From: Verrucomicrobiota bacterium | Lineage (GTDB): Bacteria; Verrucomicrobiota; Verrucomicrobiia; Limisphaerales; JAEYXS01 | DNA: 64,000 bases | Direction of reading: 5' to 3' | NCBI GenBank assembly: GCA_023431185.1 | Contig: JAEYXS010000120.1 | Location: forward strand, 1 to 64,000 | Shown here: positions 8,663-15,959 of the stretch, one piece after another | Layout: every line of letters starts with the position of its first letter | How positions within the stretch are numbered: position 1 is the stretch's first letter | The notes under the pieces: model-generated | Database searches by the model: none | What the model saw: the letters and a program-made list of their open reading frames with translations, nothing else | Told to the model about the DNA's origin: nothing | Translations under genes and position numbers: made by a program

Positions 8663-10288
8663 CTACTCCTTCCCCTTCTTTTTCTTCCCGCCCGCCGGCC
8701 CTTCATTCAACGGCCCCGCCAACGGCGGCGTCTCAAAATACTTCCCATCATCCACCATGCGCGGATCGCCTGTGCGCTTGAGCTCATCCATGAGACGCGA
8801 CTCCATCAAAGCCCTCGCCCCCGTATAAGCCGGATCAGCCGCCACATTGTTCATCTGCTGCGGATCCTTCTTCAGATCATACAACTCCTCACGCGGACGC
8901 TTGCCGTAGGCGCGATCGTAATACGGCTTCCACTTCGGATCATTCCGCACGCCCACCAGCCATGCCTTGGCCGGACCCGAGTCCTCATCTGGCAACGTCA
9001 CCCGCGTCTCCTCCGTGATCTCCTGCGCCGTCGGCACATCGTTACCGTCCAGCCGATACGGATCGCCCAAGGGATACCGGTCCGGCCGGAAGTTCACGAT
9101 ATAGAGATAATCGCCCGTGCGGATGGCCCGTTGCGGATACGGCAGATACTCCGCCCGCGCACTCTCCACATGCCGCTCGCGCCCGATGAATACTGCATCC
9201 CGCTTCGGATCGATCTGCCCCGACTTCGTACTCGTCAGCAAAGGCATGAGACTGCGGCCAGTCATCGTCGCTGGAGCTTTCACGCCACCCACTTCCAGAA
9301 ACGTCGGCGCCAGATCCGGCAACGTCGTGAGATCATCAATGACTCGTCCACCCTTCACGCCTGGCCCACGGATGGCCAGCGTCACGCTGGAACCGAAGTC
9401 ATACAGATTGCATTTCCCATGCGGAAAACCCGGCGGCCCATGATCGCCGCTCAAGACCACCAGCGTGTTCTCCAGTTCTCCCATGGCCTCGAGCTTCTTC
9501 AACAACACTCCCACCGACGCATCAAATGCCTGCACTTCGCCCAGGTAATCCGCGAAATCTTCCCGCATCTCCGGTGAATCCGGGATGAACGGCGGCAGCT
9601 TGCCCTTCAGCGAATCCGGCTCGATGCCCCACAACTTCTTGCCCGAGCCCTTGATCCACTTGCGATGCGTCGTCGTCGGTCCGAACCAATAGCAGAACGG
9701 TTGCCCCGCCTGCCGCGCCGCGATGAACGCCTCGAAATTCGCCGACACTTCCGCATACAATTCCTGCTTCGCCGCCTCCACGTCCTTCCCGTTCGCCACC
9801 ATCTGCGTCACGTTCTCCGACGTGTTGTTAAATCTTCCACCCGCCTTCTCATACGCATACTTGCCTGCCCCGTAAGGCGCATCGTTCGGCGTCCCCGGCC
9901 CCCACACCTTGTATGTCTCCCCGATGTGATACCCCGCATCTTTCAACAACAGTGGATACGCTGGAATCTTCTCATCCCACACCGCCCCGCGCAAAATCGC
10001 CCCCCGCCCCGTCCGCCAGAAATGCTGTCCGGAAAGCAACGCACTCCGGCACGGCGTACAACTCGGCGCGGAAACAAATGCTCTTCGGAATAATACGCCT
10101 TCGCGTGCCACGCGATCCACATTCGGCGTCTTCACCACATCGTTGAACGAGCCCGCCCCATCTACCTTCGCATACGCACTCGCCACCCGTCCCCAATCAT
10201 CAGCGAACATGAACACTATATTCGCCCGCTTCTCCGCCGCCTGCGCGATCAACGTTCCAAATAACAGGCACATGACGACCGCCGCCAT
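8663..10288 (-). CDS. Heparan N-sulfatase-like secreted sulfatase (CTPCR type)
   Basis: A 541-residue S1 sulfatase counted from ATG 10288. A longer open frame to 10462 adds 58 codons that merely translate intergenic repeats, so it was rejected. The signal peptide is MAAVVMCLLFGTLIAQAA. RANIVFMFADDWGR contains Asp30-Asp31. SCTPCRSALLSGQHFWRTG carries Cys77, and GPTTTHRKW and SGDHGPPGFPHGK follow. The CTPCR sequence with an FWRTG continuation and the ADDWG loop are typical of sulfamidase/heparan N-sulfatase relatives, which cleave N- or O-sulfates on glycans. It ends in GGKKKKGKE. It is the first gene of the minus-strand run to the left edge. Confidence 0.92.
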   Translation of the reverse strand: MAAVVMCLLFGTLIAQAAEKRANIVFMFADDWGRVASAYAKVDGAGSFNDVVKTPNVDRVAREGVLFRRAFVSAPSCTPCRSALLSGQHFWRTGRGAILRGAVWDEKIPAYPLLLKDAGYHIGETYKVWGPGTPNDAPYGAGKYAYEKAGGRFNNTSENVTQMVANGKDVEAAKQELYAEVSANFEAFIAARQAGQPFCYWFGPTTTHRKWIKGSGKKLWGIEPDSLKGKLPPFIPDSPEMREDFADYLGEVQAFDASVGVLLKKLEAMGELENTLVVLSGDHGPPGFPHGKCNLYDFGSSVTLAIRGPGVKGGRVIDDLTTLPDLAPTFLEVGGVKAPATMTGRSLMPLLTSTKSGQIDPKRDAVFIGRERHVESARAEYLPYPQRAIRTGDYLYIVNFRPDRYPLGDPYRLDGNDVPTAQEITEETRVTLPDEDSGPAKAWLVGVRNDPKWKPYYDRAYGKRPREELYDLKKDPQQMNNVAADPAYTGARALMESRLMDELKRTGDPRMVDDGKYFETPPLAGPLNEGPAGGKKKKGKE

Positions 10289-10322
10289 CGTGCTCGTCCT
10301 CGTCGTCGTCCTCGCCCCCTCT

Positions 10323-10375
10323 CTCGATGTTGGAAGTTCGATGTATTGGCCAGCCGGTGCAACCGGTGTTCGATG
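10323..10375. repeat. Heptamer repeat array (TTCGATG type), imperfect
   Basis: Units CTCGATG, TTGGAAG, TTCGATG at 10323-10343, then after 25 bp another TTCGATG at 10369-10375. The array starts 35 bp upstream of the sulfatase start codon at 10288, the same arrangement as the array at 8623 before the next sulfatase. Confidence 0.65.
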
Positions 10376-10429
10376 TTTCCCCACATTTCCGCCCACCGCA
10401 GCCGACGCAATGAGGCTTCCGTCGGTTTC

Positions 10430-10457
10430 TTTGAGCTTTGAGCATTGAACTTTGAAA
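10430..10457. repeat. Heptamer repeat array (TTTGAAC type)
   Basis: Four 7-bp units in register: TTTGAGC, TTTGAGC, ATTGAAC, TTTGAAA. It is a sister of the array at 10918-10945 in the same divergent intergenic region. Confidence 0.7.
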
Positions 10458-10744
10458 TTCATATAAAAACGCTTCTTTGGACAGACGCCACCGCGTCCAC
10501 GCTAGGTTTCAAGGATTCTCCGTAGCCTGAAGCAAAAACACCCACCACGCAAGCCTTCCAGCCTGCCCGCCCAGACATGCTCCCTCCCGCCTGAATTCTT
10601 CCCGGTGATCTCTCGTGAAACATACTTTCCTCCTCCGGCCTGTTTAGGCCCCCCGAACACGCTCCTTTACGTGCCTATAGATATAGACGCCGCAGAATCA
10701 AAAAAGTTTCATGAAAACTGCAAAAAATCCCTCCCCACCTCACT

Positions 10745-10779
10745 GTGCCAAAATGTCCCACCCACCGTGCCAAAATGTC
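10745..10779. repeat. Direct repeat GTGCCAAAATGTC, 22-bp period
   Basis: Two identical 13-mers at 10745-10757 and 10767-10779 are spaced 22 bp start to start, about two helical turns. A degenerate third copy is near 10794, and an inverted-looking CCATTTTGTCCC lies near 10819. Same-face spacing between divergent genes would fit an operator, but this is inference. Confidence 0.5.
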
Positions 10780-10917
10780 TCTTTTCACCCCACCCAAAAT
10801 GCCCACCCGCTAAGTGCGCCATTTTGTCCCACCTTCCCTCTCTGTTACCTCAGTTGCCTCCTTTTTAAAAACTCCTGTTCAACAACTTATCACGACCGAT
10901 CAGTTCCTGGCCCTCAC

Positions 10918-10945
10918 TTTGAACTTTGAACTTTAAGCTTTGAAC
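10918..10945. repeat. Heptamer repeat array (TTTGAAC type)
   Basis: Four 7-bp units in exact register: TTTGAAC, TTTGAAC, TTTAAGC, TTTGAAC. The array ends 19 bp before the start codon of the permease gene at 10965, so it lies in the presumed 5' untranslated region. Confidence 0.8.
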
Positions 10946-10964
10946 CTATCCTCCCGTCTCGTCC

Positions 10965-12098
10965 ATGTCCGCTGAAACCGCCCAAAAGCCCGCACCGCGC
11001 CGCTTCCGTTTCCAGGAAGCCGGTCTGCTTTGGGTCATCCTCTTACTCGGTGTCATCCTCACCTGGCAAGGCGGCACCGTAAAAGTCCCTGTCTTCGAGA
11101 TCGGCCCGGATGGCGAACGCCAGCGTGTCTTTGATGTCGGGCCCGATGGCGAACGCACTCCCCGCTTCGAAGAAAAAAATAAATTCCTCAACGCGCAGAC
11201 CCTCGCCCAACTCGCGAAGGACACCAGCTTCATCGCCATCATGGCCGTCGGCGCGACGCTCATCATCATCGCGGGCGGCATCGATCTCTCCGTCGGCTCC
11301 ATCTACGCCCTCGCCTCCGTGACCGCTGCCCTCGTGCTGCGCAGCTACGGACCCGAGGGCGCGAATGCCGCCGCATCACCCTGGGTTGCTGTACCGCTCG
11401 GCATCATCACCTGTCTCGGCGTCGCCACCCTCTGCGGCTTGCTGAATGGCGGCATGACCACCCTGCTCGGCATGCACCCGTTCATCATCACCCTGGGCAC
11501 GATGTCCATCTTTCGCGGCATCGCCTTTGTGCTGACCGATGGCCAGTCCATTGGCGGCTTCCCTGAACCCTTTCGCCAGCTCATCCAATGGAGCACCCAG
11601 GGCGGGCTTAGCCTCACCCCCATGATTGTGATGCTGACCGTCACCATCGTGGGTGGCATCTATCTCGCACGCATGGCCGCTGGCCGCCGCATCTACGCCA
11701 TCGGCGGCAATGAACTCGCCAGCCGCTTCAGCGGCATCCGTGTGGAGCGCGTGAAGCTCGGCGTGTTCCTCATCTCCGGTCTCACCGCCGGCATCGCCGC
11801 CCTGCTCTCCATCGGCTACTACGGCGGCGCGACCTCCGGTGACGGCCAGGGCTACGAACTAAAGGTCATCGCCGCCGCTGTCATCGGTGGGGCCAGCCTC
11901 TCCGGCGGCAAAGGCACCGCCCTCGGCGCATTGCTCGGCGCGCTCATCATCCAGATGCTCGATACCGGCATTGTCATCCTGGAAATCAACCAGAACTACA
12001 GCCAGATCATCATCGGCACTGTCCTCATCTTCGCCGTCGGCCTTGACCAGTTCAACGCCTGGCTCGCGAGAAAACGCCTCGTCGCCACGAAGCCATAA
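10965..12098 (+). CDS. Sugar ABC transporter permease, RbsC type
   Basis: A 377-residue inner-membrane permease of the ribose/xylose/galactose importer class. It has about ten hydrophobic segments and the family hallmark GGIDLSVGSIYAL; GLLNGGMTTLLGMHPFIITLGTM and GGASLSGGKGT are also typical. It should form the translocation channel together with an RbsA-type ATPase. Between the first membrane segment (about 20-33) and the second, an unusual insert has two tandem 12-residue copies of VFxxGPDGERxx (residues 43-66). No sugar-binding protein lies beside it. A GDPD gene and a second ATPase gene follow on the same strand. Confidence 0.93.
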   Translation: MSAETAQKPAPRRFRFQEAGLLWVILLLGVILTWQGGTVKVPVFEIGPDGERQRVFDVGPDGERTPRFEEKNKFLNAQTLAQLAKDTSFIAIMAVGATLIIIAGGIDLSVGSIYALASVTAALVLRSYGPEGANAAASPWVAVPLGIITCLGVATLCGLLNGGMTTLLGMHPFIITLGTMSIFRGIAFVLTDGQSIGGFPEPFRQLIQWSTQGGLSLTPMIVMLTVTIVGGIYLARMAAGRRIYAIGGNELASRFSGIRVERVKLGVFLISGLTAGIAALLSIGYYGGATSGDGQGYELKVIAAAVIGGASLSGGKGTALGALLGALIIQMLDTGIVILEINQNYSQIIIGTVLIFAVGLDQFNAWLARKRLVATKP

Positions 12099-12131
12099 AT
12101 TTACCAGCGCATCCAAACGCGCAACCGGAGC

Positions 12132-12147
12132 GCGGCATTTATGCCGC
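12132..12147. terminator. Hairpin after the permease gene
   Basis: GCGGCATTTATGCCGC is a perfect palindrome 34 bp after the permease stop, followed by TTCAATTTTC. It may act as a weak terminator or be another dispersed palindrome; the T-run is poor. Confidence 0.4.
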
Positions 12148-12220
12148 TTCAATTTTCGTAAACCAGCAGGCCACCAATACAAATAACAGCCGACCAACCC
12201 GCGGTTTTTCGCGTTTACTC

Positions 12221-12430
12221 CTCAGGGCCAAAGGCCCGCCATATTAAAGCCCAGGGTGAAGCGCAGCGTAGCCCTGGGTATCCGATGAGTGAAATCATCA
12301 AGCCCTGAAAGGGCGGGACAGTTCCGCATCAAGACCACCCGCATTATGCAGCCCCAGCGGGGCGACCCGATGGTAATCGCGGGTGGATCGTACAAATAAC
12401 AACACCCGCGCCACGTAGTGGCGCGATGAA
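12221..12430. repeat. Multi-hairpin intergenic repeat element of about 210 bp
   Basis: The stretch is a chain of short palindromes: GGGCCAAAGGCCC; AGCCCAGGG pairing with CCCTGGG across a GAAGCGCAGCGTAG-type loop; GCCCTGAAAGGGC; GCCCCAGCGGGGC inside a longer ACCCGC/GCGGGT pairing; and CGCGCCACGTAGTGGCGCG. From memory, closely similar strings recur in other PVC and environmental genomes, but this was not searched. It contains no open reading frame of note. The rest of the 431-bp gap 12099-12529 holds only the hairpin at 12132 and presumably the promoter of the next gene. Confidence 0.65.
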
Positions 12431-12529
12431 CTCATCTTTCACAAACCAAAATGCTCATCCTGCGTTACATTCTCACGACCTCCCGAATCCCTATTCCCAT
12501 CTGTCTTCATTTCCATTAAACTCCCCCTC

Positions 12530-13342
12530 ATGCTTTCAAACCTGAAACCGCTCGTCTTGGGCATTTCTCTTTGCCTCGCTGCTCCTATGCTTCACGCCGT
12601 TGAGATCATCGCCCATCGCGGCGCGTCCCATGACGCCCCGGAAAACACCGTCGCCTCCACCAAACTCGGTTTCAAGCAAAAGGCGGACGCCGTGGAGATC
12701 GATGTCTGGTTCACCAAGGACAGCAAACTCGCCATCATCCACGACGCCACCACCAAGCGCACTACCGGCGTGGAAGGCAAGGTCGAGGAGATGACCATGG
12801 AGGAGTTGCAAAAACTCGACGCCGGCACCTGGAAGAATAAAAAGTACGCTGGCGAAAAGATTCCCACCTTGGATGACATCCTGAAAGCCCGCGCCAAGGG
12901 CAAGAAGATCGTCATCGAGATCAAGGACGACCACGACCTCACCTCGGAACTTGTTGCCTCGCTCAAACGCACCAAGACCACTCCGCAGGATGCCCTCATC
13001 ATCTGCTTCCAATATCCCACGCTCAAACACATCAAGCAGCAGTTGCCCGACTACACCTGCCTTTGGCTCGCCAGCTACAAACCCGACAAGAAGACCGGCA
13101 AAGTCTCCCCCGATCTCGACGAGATGATCCGTCTATGTAAGGTCGCTGGGTTTGAAGGTCTGAACCTGAACTTCAACTGGCCCATCGATGAAGCCTTCGC
13201 CAAGAAAGTCCATGACGCTGGACTCAAGCTCTACGTCTGGACCGTGAACGACGCCGAAGTCGCCAAACGCCTCGTCGCCGCCGGCGTGGACGGCATCACC
13301 ACCGACCGCCCCGAATGGCTCCGCGAACAATTGAAGAAATAA
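12530..13342 (+). CDS. Secreted glycerophosphodiester phosphodiesterase (GDPD)
   Basis: A 270-residue protein with a signal peptide ending near LHA (residue 23) and a single GDPD TIM-barrel. IIAHRGASHDAPENT supplies the catalytic His and the family glutamate. EIDVWFTKDSKLAIIHD supplies the metal ligands and second catalytic His. The C-terminus YVWTVNDAEVAKRLVAAGVDGITTDRP is the typical UgpQ ending. The enzyme releases glycerol-3-phosphate and an alcohol from glycerophosphodiesters, here outside the cytoplasm. It sits between a sugar permease and a sugar ATPase gene, which may hint at a shared regulon but is not proof. Confidence 0.95.
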   Translation: MLSNLKPLVLGISLCLAAPMLHAVEIIAHRGASHDAPENTVASTKLGFKQKADAVEIDVWFTKDSKLAIIHDATTKRTTGVEGKVEEMTMEELQKLDAGTWKNKKYAGEKIPTLDDILKARAKGKKIVIEIKDDHDLTSELVASLKRTKTTPQDALIICFQYPTLKHIKQQLPDYTCLWLASYKPDKKTGKVSPDLDEMIRLCKVAGFEGLNLNFNWPIDEAFAKKVHDAGLKLYVWTVNDAEVAKRLVAAGVDGITTDRPEWLREQLKK

Positions 13343-13350
13343 ACAACGTG

Positions 13351-13371
13351 CTGCCGGATTCCAGCCGGCAG
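13351..13371. terminator. Hairpin after the GDPD gene
   Basis: CTGCCGG (13351-13357) pairs with CCGGCAG (13365-13371) over a 7-nt loop, 9 bp after the stop. TATTGC follows, so it is a weak terminator at best; it could be one of the dispersed palindromes. Confidence 0.4.
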
Positions 13372-13422
13372 TATTGCAGGCACCAAATTCAAAACGCGCA
13401 CAGTGATAAAACGCCGCTACAA

Positions 13423-13459
13423 GGTAGGGCGCGTCTGTCCTCAGCGCGCCGCGCCGAAG
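13423..13459. repeat. REP-like repeat, GGTAGGGCGC family, copy 1
   Basis: A 37-bp stretch beginning GGTAGGGCGC, with CTGTCCTCAGCGCGCCG inside and ending GCCGAAG. A second copy in the opposite orientation is at 60574-60611, 47 kb away. It lies 41 bp before the start of the ATPase gene. Confidence 0.75.
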
Positions 13460-13500
13460 CACAAAGCAAACCAAATCGCCCTTCGCCCTTCTCACCTCGC

Positions 13501-15000
13501 ATGTCCTTTTTGCATCTCAACCACATCACCAAACGCTTCCCCGGCGTCCTCGCCTTGGATGACGTCAGCGTGTCGGTTGAGCGCGGCAGTTGCCACGCCT
13601 TGATGGGCGAGAACGGCGCCGGCAAAAGCACCCTCGGCAAAATCCTCGCCGGCATCTATCCATCCGATGCTGGCGAAATCTCACTGAACGGCCAGGCCAT
13701 CCATCCCACCGATCCGCTGGCCGCCCGCAAGCTCGGCATCGCGATGGTCCATCAGGAACTCGCCTTCTGCCCGAACCTCAGCGTCGCCGAAAATCTCTGC
13801 CTCGGCGAAATGCCCCAGCAATTCGGCATCGTGAACAAAGCCAAGATGCGCGAACTCGCCCGCGCCATGCTCCATGAGATCGAGGCGGATAACATCGATG
13901 TGGACCTGCCCATCAGCCGCCTCTCCACCGGTCAGGAACAACTCGTGCAGATCGCCGCCGCCGTCGGCACGCACGCACAGGTCATCGTGATGGACGAACC
14001 CACCAGCTCCCTCTCCGCACACGAGAGCGAACACTTGTTCCATCTCCTCGCGAAGCTGAAAGCGCGCGGCATCACCATCCTCTACGTCTCCCATCGCATG
14101 GAGGAGATCTTCCGACAGTGCGACACCATCACCGTCCTGCGCGATGGCAAACACGTCAGCACCGAGAAGACCAGCGACACCACGCCCGACCGCGTCATCC
14201 AGCAAATGGTCGGCCGCCAAGTCATCTGGCACACCCCCAAGCATCTGGAGAAAACGCCCGGCGATGAACTCCTCCGCGTGGATGGACTCACTTCGCCCGG
14301 CAAATTCCGCGACATCAGTTTCAAGTTACATGCCGGTGAAGTCCTCGGCTTCGCGGGCCTTGTCGGTGCCGGCCGCAGTGAAGTCGCCCAGGCCATGTTC
14401 GGCCTCGATCCCCAAGCCACCGGCCGCATCTGGATCGCAGGAAAAGAACTCCCGCTTGGCAACATCAACGCCGCCCTGAATGCCGGACTCGGCCTCCTGC
14501 CGGAAGATCGCAAACGTCAAGGCCTCGTTCTCTCCATGAACTGCCGCGAGAACACCTCGCTCGCCGCCCTCTCCCGTTTCACGCAATTCGGTTTCATGAA
14601 GCTAGGCGACGAACAAAAGCTCGCCCACGAATACACCGATCGCCTGCGCGTAAAAACCCCTTCGCTCGAAACGGGCATCAGCGGCTTGAGCGGTGGCAAC
14701 CAGCAAAAGATCGCCCTCGCCAAATGGCTCGCCCGTCAATGCAAAGTCCTCATTGTAGATGAACCCACGCGTGGTATCGATGTCGGCGCGAAATCCGAGA
14801 TCTACGACCTCCTCGACGAACTCGCCTGCCAAGGCATCGCCCTCCTCGTCATCTCCTCCGAACTCCCCGAAGTCATGGGCCTCAGCCGCCGCATCCTCGT
14901 CCTCCGCGATGGTTCAGTGGCCGGCGAAATCCAACGCGCCGATTTCACCCAAGACCTCCTCATGCGCCTCATGGCCGGCCTCACCGCCGAAGCCGCCTAA
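13501..15000 (+). CDS. Sugar ABC transporter ATP-binding protein, RbsA type
   Basis: A 499-residue double-cassette ATPase starting at ATG 13501; the frame stays open upstream to 13315, but that stretch covers a repeat. Cassette one: Walker A GENGAGKST, signature LSTGQEQLVQIAAAV, Walker B VIVMDEPTSSL, H-loop SHRMEE. Cassette two: degenerate GLVGAGRSE loop, signature LSGGNQQKIALAKWLA, Walker B LIVDEPTRGIDVG. The degenerate second P-loop is normal for RbsA/XylG/MglA. It probably pairs with the permease at 10965. Its substrate is unknown. Confidence 0.95.
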   Translation: MSFLHLNHITKRFPGVLALDDVSVSVERGSCHALMGENGAGKSTLGKILAGIYPSDAGEISLNGQAIHPTDPLAARKLGIAMVHQELAFCPNLSVAENLCLGEMPQQFGIVNKAKMRELARAMLHEIEADNIDVDLPISRLSTGQEQLVQIAAAVGTHAQVIVMDEPTSSLSAHESEHLFHLLAKLKARGITILYVSHRMEEIFRQCDTITVLRDGKHVSTEKTSDTTPDRVIQQMVGRQVIWHTPKHLEKTPGDELLRVDGLTSPGKFRDISFKLHAGEVLGFAGLVGAGRSEVAQAMFGLDPQATGRIWIAGKELPLGNINAALNAGLGLLPEDRKRQGLVLSMNCRENTSLAALSRFTQFGFMKLGDEQKLAHEYTDRLRVKTPSLETGISGLSGGNQQKIALAKWLARQCKVLIVDEPTRGIDVGAKSEIYDLLDELACQGIALLVISSELPEVMGLSRRILVLRDGSVAGEIQRADFTQDLLMRLMAGLTAEAA

Positions 15001-15006
15001 CCGGAG

Positions 15007-15026
15007 CGCCGAGCTCCAGCTCGGCG
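15007..15026. repeat. Palindrome after the ATPase gene
   Basis: CGCCGAGCT and AGCTCGGCG form a perfect 9-bp stem with a 2-nt centre, 7 bp after the stop. GAAAAC follows on the plus strand. The GGAGCGCCGAGCTCC motif looks like another dispersed palindrome family and could stop transcription from either side. Confidence 0.5.
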
Positions 15027-15059
15027 AAAACGTTGAACCTTCCTCAAGCCACTTGATTT

Positions 15060-15911
15060 TCAGAACATTCTAAGCTGGCTCGCATCTTCTGCAGGACGCG
15101 CCGCTTTCTTTCCTTTGCCGGCAGCTTCTGGAAACCAAAATGGATCAAAAACGATATCAGCCCCTTCACGCTGGGCCAGCATGGCCAGACCGCAGTGAGA
15201 CCAGCACCACATGTGTCCGATTTGATACTTCTCCGTGGTGACAACTATCTCCGTGGAATTCTCAGACTTCACCGTCCAATGGTCCTTGCGTGCGCTGGCC
15301 CAAAGGCGCTCAAAATGCTTCTCCTGCTCTTTCACAAACTTCGGCCAGTCTTTTTTCAACCAAGGCATGAGCAAAGGTTTTGGTGCTGCTTTCAGGGTGT
15401 TTTCGCGATATGCACTCCAGATCAATTCCGCCTGTTCCAGTGCTTTCGCCTGATTGCCCATGATTCCGTGTTTCAACACACCACACCACGCAGCCGCATA
15501 CAGCTCACCGTTGTCCAATGGTGCTCGTCCCTTGTCACCTGAGCCATCACCCATCAAACCGGCGATTTCCTTAATCTGCTCATCCCTCCCGGCAAAGATG
15601 GCACAGTGCAGAAGGAATAGATCATGCAATGCCATAAAATCATATACCTTTGACCTGCTCCGCACCTCGATCCCCTTGGTGATGAATGGGACTACCCGTT
15701 CTTGCAGCACCTCTCTAGGCTTTCCCTTCAACCATTGCCGCCAAATCCACCCCAAACACTTCTCGGCCCGATAGATCGCATACTCCGGCCCATTTCCCGG
15801 GACGAGCGCCAGCTCCTTTTCACTGATGGGTTTGCCAAACTCTGCCTGCGCTTCATCCTTCAGAATACATTCCGACAATCGGTTCACCACGACCACTTTG
15901 ACCACGTTCAT
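15060..15911 (-). CDS. Hypothetical protein, Trp- and Cys-containing C-terminus
   Basis: A 283-residue protein that I do not recognise. It has no signal peptide and no membrane segment. The first 200 residues look all-helical and charged (LKDEAQAEFGKPISEKE; WLKKDWPKFVKEQEKHFERLW). The C-terminal part has a distinctive IGHMWCWSHCGLAMLA followed by DPFWFP, which could be a metal or thiol site. It ends with a basic, disordered tail (GKGKKAARPAED). It is on the minus strand, with no close partner. It converges with the RbsA-type ATPase gene, whose stop is 59 bp away. Confidence 0.7.
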   Translation of the reverse strand: MNVVKVVVVNRLSECILKDEAQAEFGKPISEKELALVPGNGPEYAIYRAEKCLGWIWRQWLKGKPREVLQERVVPFITKGIEVRSRSKVYDFMALHDLFLLHCAIFAGRDEQIKEIAGLMGDGSGDKGRAPLDNGELYAAAWCGVLKHGIMGNQAKALEQAELIWSAYRENTLKAAPKPLLMPWLKKDWPKFVKEQEKHFERLWASARKDHWTVKSENSTEIVVTTEKYQIGHMWCWSHCGLAMLAQREGADIVFDPFWFPEAAGKGKKAARPAEDASQLRMF

Positions 15912-15959
15912 GAAATGCTGCTCCTTTCTAAGTCCTCACCTCGTTTCATACATCTCCCC

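Larger units (their letters stand above)
10289..10964. other. Divergent intergenic region between sulfatase run and rbsC-like gene
   Basis: A 676-bp gap between divergently transcribed genes, so it must hold promoters for both. It contains TTCGATG-type units at 10323-10343 and 10369-10375, and two four-unit heptamer arrays at 10430-10457 and 10918-10945. A direct repeat GTGCCAAAATGTC occurs at 10745-10757 and 10767-10779, with related pieces to about 10830. I found no convincing gene and no confident promoter pair. Confidence 0.6.

Noticed and set aside
10289..10462. 58-codon N-terminal extension of the heparan N-sulfatase-like gene
   Set aside because: It translates heptamer repeats and precedes a complete signal peptide beginning at 10288.
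8623..10945. Heptamer arrays as a CRISPR array
   Set aside because: Units are 7 bp with no spacers and no cas genes are present.
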